Assembly: GCA_018399295.1 (NCBI GenBank)
Contig: JAGYOO010000089.1
Location: 1 to 6,261 of the forward strand
Source: Candidatus Omnitrophota bacterium
GTDB taxonomy: Bacteria > Omnitrophota > Gorgyraeia > B26-G9
Length of the DNA stretch: 6,261 nt
Direction of reading: 5' to 3'
Below the pieces are notes generated by a model. The model was not told the DNA's origin. It saw only the letters and a program-made list of their open reading frames with translations, and made no database searches. The first letter of the stretch is position 1. Each line of letters opens with the position of its first letter. The translations under genes were made by a program, and so were the position numbers. Positions 1-5,074 of the stretch are shown here, piece after piece.

Positions 1-118
1 AAGATAAATCAACAAAAAATTCACTATTAAAAAAACGAAAACCTTTAACCATAAAGAACATATAGGAAAAGGATTTTTCTCCCAGACTGGTGTTTTAATC
101 TTTTGCCTGTTAAAATGG

Positions 119-151
119 AAAAAGGCACGGAAATCATTTCCGTGCCTTTTT
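119..151 (-). terminator. Rho-independent terminator of the operon
   Basis: A perfect inverted repeat pairs 119-133 with 137-151. The GGCACGG/CCGTGCC core is extended by A/T pairs and closed by a three-base loop (134-136). On the minus strand the stem ends in a run of five T. It begins 21 nt after the rpsA stop codon. Because the stem is flanked by A on one side and T on the other, it could also stop transcription arriving from the opposite strand. Confidence 0.92.
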
Positions 152-172
152 CGCTCCAGTCTGATCGCGGGC

Positions 173-1783
173 TTACTTCATACTCAGACCAATTTTTCTC
201 TGTTCATTATCCACCTTGATAACTCTGGCCTTTACCTTGTCTCCCACATTGAACGTATCTTCAAGCTTCATCGTAGGTTCCAGATTAATCTCAGTGATGT
301 GGACCAGCCCCTCGAGCTCTTTTTCAATAGAAACAAAGATCCCGAAAGACGTGATTTTCGTTATCTGTCCTTCGACCTCGGTTCCCACCGGAACCCGTTC
401 AACAATCTCCGGCCAAGGGTCCGGGTTAAGCTGCTTCAGCCCCAGAGAGATCTTATGATTGGTCTCATCAACGCTGAGGACAACCACTTCTACCTTCTGG
501 CCCTTTTTGAGATATTCCGAAGGATTGTTGATCTTCTTTGTCCAGGAGATATCCGAAACATGGATCAATCCGTCGATTCCTTCTTCCAGTTCAACGAACG
601 CGCCGTAATCGGTCAGATTGCGCACGCGCCCCTTAAGCCTGGTCTCCGGCGGATACTTCGCGGCGATTCCCTGCCAGGGATCAGACTCAGTCTGCTTAAT
701 ACCCAGAGCGATTTTCTGATTCCCCGCGTCCAGATTAAGCACTACTGCCTCTACGATATCACCGATCGCCAGCATTTCCGAAGGATGGCTGATGCGCCTG
801 GTCCAGGAAAACTCGGATATGTGAATCAGTCCCTCCACGCCCTTTTCCAGTTCAACAAAGGCACCATAAGGAACCAGGTTAACGACTTTTCCCTTGATCT
901 TGGAACCAGTGGGATGCTTTTCTTCAATCCCCTCCCATGGACTGGGAGTTTTCTGCTTAAGCCCCAAAGAGATCTTTCCATTTTCCTCATTTATATCCAG
1001 GATCATGACGTCGATCTTATCCCCGATGGCCACCATCTCCGACGGATGGCTGATTCGCCCCCAACTCATGTCGGTTATGTGCAGCAGACCGTCAACTCCG
1101 CCCAGGTCGATAAATACCCCAAAATCCGCGATATTCTTTACAACCCCGGTCCGAACCTGACCTTTAGCAATCTCCTGCATTAACTTGACCCGATTGGCCT
1201 CGCGCTCCTGAGAAAGCAGCTCTCTCCGGCTCAAGACTATATTTTTCCGGGGCCGGTTGATCTTCACAATCATAAAGTCATACGCTTTCCCCAGATGCTG
1301 ATCCAGATTATGGGCGCCTCTTAAGGATACCTGCGAAGCCGGCAGAAAGGCCTCCATTCCGATATCGACCATCATGCCGCCCTTAACCTTACGGGAAATC
1401 CGCCCCTGAATCGTATCGCCTTCTTTAAAATTATTGATTATTCTTTCCCAGCCCAGGGTCCGGTCAGCTTTACGCTTGGATAGAACGACCATGCCGTTCT
1501 CATCTTCTTTAGTCTCCAGCAACACCTGAATCTCATCGTCAATGCTGATCTGGGAAGGATCATCGAATTCATCAACCGCGAGAATTCCTTCGGATTTATA
1601 GCCGATATCCACCAGGACTTCTTTTCCGGTTACTCCCACCACTCGTCCGGAGACAATCTCACCTTCTTTAACCGCCTCCGTAACTCCTTTTTCGTAAAAC
1701 TCTTCCAGCGCGGTAGCAAACTTACTACCCTCCTGCTGTATTACATCAGAAATATTCGGGATCTTTTTCTTTTTACGAGACAT
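173..1783 (-). CDS. rpsA: 30S ribosomal protein S1
   Basis: S1 binds mRNA on the small ribosomal subunit and helps load and unfold leaders. The protein is 536 aa with six S1 (OB-fold) domains at about 41-104, 122-188, 208-277, 293-364, 380-451 and 467-536, the same number as E. coli S1. Domains 1 and 2 are divergent, as expected for the part that docks on the ribosome. Domains 3-6 carry the RNA-binding signature (e.g. FGVFIDLGGVDGLLHITDMS at 221-240). A basic start (MSRKKKK) and a helical stretch (11-33) precede domain 1. The chain stops right at the end of domain 6, with no C-terminal tail. It is the last gene of the operon; the 97 nt gap before it carries its own predicted promoter and a strong Shine-Dalgarno, and a terminator follows about 20 nt after the TAA. 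Bacteria of some phyla use S1-like proteins lacking a ribosomal role, but the length and domain count favour true S1. Confidence 0.95.
   Translation of the reverse strand: MSRKKKKIPNISDVIQQEGSKFATALEEFYEKGVTEAVKEGEIVSGRVVGVTGKEVLVDIGYKSEGILAVDEFDDPSQISIDDEIQVLLETKEDENGMVVLSKRKADRTLGWERIINNFKEGDTIQGRISRKVKGGMMVDIGMEAFLPASQVSLRGAHNLDQHLGKAYDFMIVKINRPRKNIVLSRRELLSQEREANRVKLMQEIAKGQVRTGVVKNIADFGVFIDLGGVDGLLHITDMSWGRISHPSEMVAIGDKIDVMILDINEENGKISLGLKQKTPSPWEGIEEKHPTGSKIKGKVVNLVPYGAFVELEKGVEGLIHISEFSWTRRISHPSEMLAIGDIVEAVVLNLDAGNQKIALGIKQTESDPWQGIAAKYPPETRLKGRVRNLTDYGAFVELEEGIDGLIHVSDISWTKKINNPSEYLKKGQKVEVVVLSVDETNHKISLGLKQLNPDPWPEIVERVPVGTEVEGQITKITSFGIFVSIEKELEGLVHITEINLEPTMKLEDTFNVGDKVKARVIKVDNEQRKIGLSMK
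431..1162 (-). repeat. Three diverged tandem S1-domain repeats within rpsA (domains 3-5)
   Basis: Domains 3, 4 and 5 are spaced about 86 codons apart and keep the same internal landmarks: GAFVELE or GVFIDLG, then HISEFSW-type segments, and the loop W-x-R/K-R/K-I-S/N-x-P-S-E at 241-249, 327-336 and 414-423. Each ends with ISLGLKQ or a close variant, and a S/D-P-W segment links each domain to the next. The similarity is also visible at the nucleotide level, for example near 770-860 and 525-605. This is the normal make-up of S1, not a separate element. Confidence 0.8.
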
Positions 1784-1793
1784 CTCATTTACA

Positions 1794-1802
1794 ACCTCCT
1801 TT
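1794..1802 (-). promoter_or_regulatory. Very strong Shine-Dalgarno of rpsA
   Basis: AAAGGAGGT is a nine-base complement to the usual 16S rRNA 3' end. Its AGGAGG core ends 11 nt before the rpsA ATG (1781-1783), which is rather long, and only 6 nt before another ATG (1786-1788) in a different frame. Upstream codons in the rpsA frame offer no alternative start, and the S1 N-terminus begins sensibly at 1783. Confidence 0.85.
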
Positions 1803-1803
1803 T

Positions 1804-1845
1804 ATGGATTTTTTTGCCCGATCGAGCTTGAAAGCATCCATCGGG
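1804..1845 (-). promoter_or_regulatory. rpsA leader with competing inverted repeats upstream of the ribosome binding site
   Basis: In the transcript CCCGAU (1840-1845) can pair with AUCGGG (1817-1822). AUGGAU (1836-1841), which shares two bases with the first arm, can pair with AUCCAU (1804-1809), which sits 4 nt before GGAGG. The two pairings cross and share bases, so they would largely exclude each other, and the second would place structure right beside the ribosome binding site. S1 is known in other bacteria to repress its own translation through leader structure, but no known element is recognised here. Six-base arms are short and could be chance. Confidence 0.3.
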
Positions 1846-1855
1846 GTGAACAGTG

Positions 1856-1884
1856 ATTCTATCAGAGAAGAGGGTGATTATCAA
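1856..1884 (-). promoter_or_regulatory. Predicted sigma-70-type promoter for rpsA
   Basis: On the minus strand TTGATA (1879-1884) and TAGAAT (1856-1861) are separated by exactly 17 nt. Each hexamer matches the consensus in 5 of 6 positions. The -35 box overlaps the plsC stop codon. Transcription would begin near 1847-1850, giving a leader of about 65 nt before the rpsA ATG. The position in the only long gap of the operon, ahead of a gene needed in high amounts, supports it. This is a sequence prediction only. Confidence 0.6.
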
Positions 1885-2510
1885 GTAAATTTTTCTTCAA
1901 GCTCTTTCAGCCGGCCCAATACCCGATTCGCGAAAAGCTGGTGATCCTGCTTCGCCCGCGGATCCAGTCCGTCATCCGCGAATCGCATCGGAGCGCCGAA
2001 AACAACGCGAAGCTTTTTAAACACCTTTACTCCCCCCTCTGCCGGCATCGCCTCCCTGGTTCCCTGAAGAAAGACCGGGACAACCACGGCCCCGGATCTG
2101 GCGGCCATAAGGCCGACCCCGGACTCAGCCTGATCCTGAACCCGGCCGGTAACGCTGCGCGTGCCCTCGGGAAAAATCATCAGAACCTGTTTTGACCGTA
2201 GTAACTTCAGCGCGTGTTTCACGGCCCCCAGATCTGCCTTCCCCCGGGTCACGGGAAAGGCATTCAGGGTTTTGATCAGCATTCCAAACAGAGGATTCTT
2301 AAACAATTCATGCTTGGCCATAAAATTCAGGATCCGGGGACAGGCCACGCTCAAAAGCATCGGATCAAGGTAACTAAGATGGTTAGGAGCGATTATCACC
2401 GCTCCCCGTTTGGGCACGTTTTCACGGCCCCTGACCCGCAGGTCATAAAACAGCCTGAACAGGAGACTGATCACCGACCGGACAATCATGTAAAATATGT
2501 CTTTTAACAT
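1881..2510 (-). CDS. plsC: 1-acyl-sn-glycerol-3-phosphate acyltransferase
   Basis: PlsC acylates lysophosphatidic acid at the sn-2 position to make phosphatidic acid, the precursor of membrane phospholipids; it acts at the inner face of the cytoplasmic membrane. The protein is 209 aa, a compact member of the family. The acyltransferase motifs appear in the usual order: NHLSYLDP with the His44-x4-Asp49 catalytic pair, FPVTRGKAD (85-93), FPEGTRS (113-119) and VVPVFLQGT (143-151). A hydrophobic, membrane-associating N-terminal segment lies at about 5-22. The ATG overlaps the cmk 3' end by 7 nt (cmk TAA at 2504-2506), so translation is probably coupled. Placement after cmk is plausible because cytidine nucleotides are the partners of phosphatidic acid in CDP-diacylglycerol synthesis. 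The family includes related lyso-lipid acyltransferases, so the exact acceptor is inferred. Confidence 0.92.
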   Translation of the reverse strand: MLKDIFYMIVRSVISLLFRLFYDLRVRGRENVPKRGAVIIAPNHLSYLDPMLLSVACPRILNFMAKHELFKNPLFGMLIKTLNAFPVTRGKADLGAVKHALKLLRSKQVLMIFPEGTRSVTGRVQDQAESGVGLMAARSGAVVVPVFLQGTREAMPAEGGVKVFKKLRVVFGAPMRFADDGLDPRAKQDHQLFANRVLGRLKELEEKFT

Positions 2511-3166
2511 TTTTCCGCAACCAGTTTAACCAGCTTTTCCACGACTTCCTCAATGGATAATCCGGTGGTATCCACTCTTAATGCCCCCTCGGCAAGACGC
2601 AAGGCACCCCAGGGCCGGGCCCGGTCACGGGCGTCCCGTTCCTCAATCTGTCGCCGAAGATCTTCCTCTGAACCCTCCAGGCCTTTATCCTTAAGCTCTA
2701 AAAATCGGCGGCGGGCCCGTTCTTCCACTGAGGCATCCAGGTAGATCTTAATCTCAGCCAGGGGGAATACAACGGTTCCGATATCCCGGCCTTCCATAAC
2801 AATATCTTTCTCCCGGCCAAATTCCCGCTGCCATTCCACCATCATCTTTCGCACCGGATACAGGTCCGCGATGTGATACACCGCCTCAGTAACCTCCGGC
2901 CGACGGATTGCCTCGCTGACGTCTTTTCCATCAAGCCGGACTATCTGCCGGCCGGCCTCTGAAGCACTCAGCTCAATACGGGTGGCGCCGGCCAGTTCCA
3001 CTATCTTATTTTCGTCCGAAAAATCCGATCCGGCCTGAATGATCTTCAAGGTCAGAGCGCGATACATCGCGCCTGTGTCCACGTAAAGAAATCCGAGTGT
3101 ACGAGCCAGGCTTCGGGCCACGGTACTCTTTCCGGCACCCGCCGGTCCATCAATCGCGATAATCAT
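2504..3166 (-). CDS. cmk: (d)CMP kinase
   Basis: Cytidylate kinase phosphorylates CMP and dCMP with ATP, recycling CMP from RNA turnover and phospholipid synthesis. The protein is 220 aa, normal for the short bacterial type. It has the P-loop GPAGAGKST (7-15), DTGAMYR (30-36) of the NMP-binding region, Arg106, EGRDIGTVVFP (125-135), the Arg-rich lid region near 150-155, and ERDARDRAR (176-184) holding the CMP-contacting Arg177, Asp181 and Arg184. The position of E. coli Ser101, which contacts cytosine, is Tyr97 here (EAVYHIA), and the usual APL...DA segment after the last arginine reads GAL...GA. A stop codon lies six codons upstream in frame and no other start intervenes, so the ATG at 3166 is the only candidate; no good Shine-Dalgarno precedes it. 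The stop lies inside the plsC start (7 nt overlap). Confidence 0.95.
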   Translation of the reverse strand: MIIAIDGPAGAGKSTVARSLARTLGFLYVDTGAMYRALTLKIIQAGSDFSDENKIVELAGATRIELSASEAGRQIVRLDGKDVSEAIRRPEVTEAVYHIADLYPVRKMMVEWQREFGREKDIVMEGRDIGTVVFPLAEIKIYLDASVEERARRRFLELKDKGLEGSEEDLRRQIEERDARDRARPWGALRLAEGALRVDTTGLSIEEVVEKLVKLVAEKC

Positions 3167-3203
3167 TTCTTGAACCGCGGATCATAATCACTGTCATTGC
3201 CAT
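3150..3203 (-). other. Possible 17-codon ORF spanning the tyrA-cmk gap and overlapping the cmk start
   Basis: In the 44 nt gap after tyrA an ATG at 3201-3203 opens a 17-residue frame (M-A-M-T-V-I-M-I-R-G-S-R-N-D-Y-R-D). It runs through the cmk start in another frame and ends with TGA at 3150-3152. AAAGGG, overlapping the tyrA stop codon, lies 3 nt before its first ATG and 9 nt before its second. The cmk ATG has no Shine-Dalgarno of its own, so this ORF could deliver ribosomes to cmk. No homology is recognised, and a frame this short may be chance. Confidence 0.25.
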
Positions 3204-3210
3204 TGGCCCT

Positions 3211-4056
3211 TTACGCGAGTTTTCTCCGCCGCCTGGCTGCTTTTTCCAGCAGCAAGGTAAGATGCGGAGAATCTTTTTTTCTCAGTGCCTGTTTAAATTC
3301 TCTCAAAACCGTCTCATAAGTGGCCAATGCTTCCAGCACGGAATGACGGTTACTCAGAAAAATATCATTCCACATTTCCACCTCACCAGCCGCTACCCGG
3401 GTTACATCGCGAAATCCGCTACCGCTCAGATTTAGCAGCTTCGGATCAACAGTGTTCATCATCAGAACAGCAATCAGATGCGGCAAATGACTGATCATGG
3501 CCACGATCCGATCATGTTCCTGGGGGGAAACACAGATCGGACGCGATCCCAATAACCGCCAGATTTGAGTTACCGCGCGCACCGCGGATTTAGAGGTTTG
3601 GGAATCAGGGGTGATAAAGCAGATACTGTTCTTAAACAGATCCGATCGCGCGTTTTCCGGCCCTGACTTTTCTGATCCCGCCAGAGGATGCGTACCGACA
3701 AAGCGAATTTTTGGAGGAAAAACAGTCCGGGCTTGAGAAACCAACTCCTGCTTGGCACTGGCGACATCGAAAATCAGGCAAGCGGGATCAACCAGAGCGG
3801 AGAGTTCGGACATAATCCGCGCGGCAGTAAATACGGGAACCGCGATAACGACGAGATCCGCCCCCCGCACCGCTGCTCGCAGACTGGTCGTGCCGCTGGA
3901 TATCATCCCGCCCGCGCGCGCGCGGGAAAGAGTCTTTTGTTTCCGCGCAACCCCAACGACTTCATGAGCGATTTTTTTCTGAAGCAGGCCGTACCCGATC
4001 GACCCTCCGATCAATCCAGGCCCGATAATAACCGCCTTTTTAAATCGAATCTCCAT
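3211..4056 (-). CDS. tyrA: Prephenate dehydrogenase
   Basis: TyrA oxidatively decarboxylates prephenate to 4-hydroxyphenylpyruvate using NAD(P)+, the committed step to tyrosine. From the ATG at 4054-4056 it is 281 aa. The N-terminal Rossmann fold opens with the GPGLIGGS dinucleotide loop (12-19). Then come DLVVIAVP (67-74), FDVASAK (96-102), the catalytic-region motif GTHPLAGSEKSG (121-132), EHDRIVAMISHLPH (180-193) and GFRDVTRVA (214-222). This is the usual order for the family, and no ACT domain follows the catalytic region. The tail is basic (ARRRRK, 274-279). The frame stays open upstream to 4272, but that part overlaps 212 nt of the DAHP synthase coding sequence and has no TyrA similarity, so the start that leaves a 4 nt gap after aroF is preferred. 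No clear Shine-Dalgarno precedes it; coupling to aroF termination is likely. Confidence 0.95.
   Translation of the reverse strand: MEIRFKKAVIIGPGLIGGSIGYGLLQKKIAHEVVGVARKQKTLSRARAGGMISSGTTSLRAAVRGADLVVIAVPVFTAARIMSELSALVDPACLIFDVASAKQELVSQARTVFPPKIRFVGTHPLAGSEKSGPENARSDLFKNSICFITPDSQTSKSAVRAVTQIWRLLGSRPICVSPQEHDRIVAMISHLPHLIAVLMMNTVDPKLLNLSGSGFRDVTRVAAGEVEMWNDIFLSNRHSVLEALATYETVLREFKQALRKKDSPHLTLLLEKAARRRRKLA
3911..3926. repeat. Perfect 16-nt palindrome with a (CG)6 core inside tyrA
   Basis: CCCGCGCGCGCGCGGG reads identically on both strands, with an alternating CG run at 3913-3924. It encodes Ser-Arg-Ala-Arg-Ala-Gly of TyrA at about residues 44-49, just after the first beta-alpha-beta unit of the nucleotide-binding fold. 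Alternating CG tracts are the classic Z-DNA-prone sequence. It may simply reflect Arg/Ala codon use. Confidence 0.85.
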
Positions 4057-4060
4057 AAAT

Positions 4061-5074
4061 CTATACTTTTCTGCCGACCGCCGCGGCGATTGACTGTACC
4101 CGCCCCACCAACCGGAAGAAATTTTTTGGCGTAAGTGACTGAGGTCCGTCCGAAACTGCTTCTTCCGGATGGGTATGCACCTCAATAAGCAATCCGTCGG
4201 CGCCGGCGGCAACCGAGGCCAGACTGGCCGGTTCCACCAGCCCCCATCTGCCGGTAGCATGACTGGGATCAACGATTACCGGAAGATGACTGAGCTGCTT
4301 AATCGCCGGCACAGCGTTTATGTCCAACGTATTCCGGGTATAGGTTTCAAAGGTGCGGATTCCCCTCTCGCAGAGAATGACCTGAAAGTTCCCTTCATTA
4401 AGAATATACTCGGCACTCATCAAAAACTCTTTTATCGTGGACATCATTCCCCGTTTTAAGATTACAGGTTTCGAGGTCTTGCCCACCTCTTTTAACAGGT
4501 TGAAATTCTGCATATTCCGTGCCCCGATCTGCAGAACATCCACATACTTCTGAATAAGCTCGATGTCGCGGGGGTCCATTACCTCGGTTACAGTGATCAT
4601 CCCCAGTTCTCCCCCGACATCATGCATGATTTTAAGCCCGTCTTCTCCCATGCCCTGAAATGAATACGGGGAAGTCCGCGGCTTAAACGCACCGCCGCGG
4701 AGTATGTTAACCCCGCATTTCTTTACCGCTTGGGCGATGGCCATAAAACTTTCCCGGCTCTCAATCGCGCACGGTCCGGCCATCAGGCTGATCCGGTTCC
4801 CGCCAATCTCCGTTCCTTTAATATTTATAACCGTGTTTTCGGGACGGAACTCCCGGGAAACAAGTTTATAGGGAGCCAGCACCGGGATAACCTTTTCAAC
4901 CCCCGGGAAAGCCTCCAGCGGCTGAACTCGCAAGACATCTTCTTCCCCGATTACGCCAATAATCGTCCGTTCAACCCCCTGAGAGATCATCGGCTTTAAT
5001 CCAAGAGACTCTATTCTTTCCAACAGCTTCTTTTTATCTTCCTCACTAGTATGCGGCTTTAATACAATGATCAT
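4061..5074 (-). CDS. aroF: 3-deoxy-7-phosphoheptulonate (DAHP) synthase, type I-beta with N-terminal regulatory domain
   Basis: This enzyme condenses phosphoenolpyruvate and erythrose-4-phosphate to DAHP, the first step of the shikimate pathway. The 337 aa protein has a small ferredoxin-like domain at about 1-70 (MIIVLKPHTSEED at its start), then a TIM barrel from about 85 to the end. Visible motifs are MAGPCAIESRE (98-108), LRGGAFKPRTSPYSFQG (125-141), QIGARNMQN (182-190), PVILKRGM (203-210), LCERGIRTFE (234-243), IVDPSHATG (267-275) and IEVHTHPEEAVSDGPQSL (297-314). The expected metal ligands are Cys102, His272, Glu298 and Asp309. The architecture matches the Thermotoga maritima-type enzyme, whose N-terminal domain mediates feedback inhibition by tyrosine or phenylalanine, so the same control is likely here. 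The gene overlaps hisC by 4 nt and stops 4 nt before tyrA. The symbol aroF is used in the sense common for this operon type; aroG would be an equally good label. Confidence 0.96.
   Translation of the reverse strand: MIIVLKPHTSEEDKKKLLERIESLGLKPMISQGVERTIIGVIGEEDVLRVQPLEAFPGVEKVIPVLAPYKLVSREFRPENTVINIKGTEIGGNRISLMAGPCAIESRESFMAIAQAVKKCGVNILRGGAFKPRTSPYSFQGMGEDGLKIMHDVGGELGMITVTEVMDPRDIELIQKYVDVLQIGARNMQNFNLLKEVGKTSKPVILKRGMMSTIKEFLMSAEYILNEGNFQVILCERGIRTFETYTRNTLDINAVPAIKQLSHLPVIVDPSHATGRWGLVEPASLASVAAGADGLLIEVHTHPEEAVSDGPQSLTPKNFFRLVGRVQSIAAAVGRKV

Noticed and set aside
1..61. An open frame on the minus strand from an ATG at 59-61 running off the window edge
   Set aside because: Only 20 codons, very AT-rich and Phe-heavy, with no Shine-Dalgarno at a usable distance. 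It could be the start of the next gene, but the sequence does not support this.
299..1183. A 294-codon open frame on the plus strand opposite rpsA
   Set aside because: It is fully antisense to S1, shows no recognisable family, and its repetitive look mirrors the S1-domain repeats.
1811..1846. The CCCGAT/ATCGGG hairpin plus the run of seven T (1809-1815) as a terminator ahead of rpsA
   Set aside because: On the transcribed minus strand the run is A, not T, and the stem is weak, so it does not look like an intrinsic terminator. On the plus strand the T run precedes the hairpin.
4057..4272. A 72-codon N-terminal extension of the tyrA frame
   Set aside because: It lies wholly over the DAHP synthase 3' end in another frame and has no TyrA-like sequence; the Rossmann fold begins right after the internal ATG at 4056.
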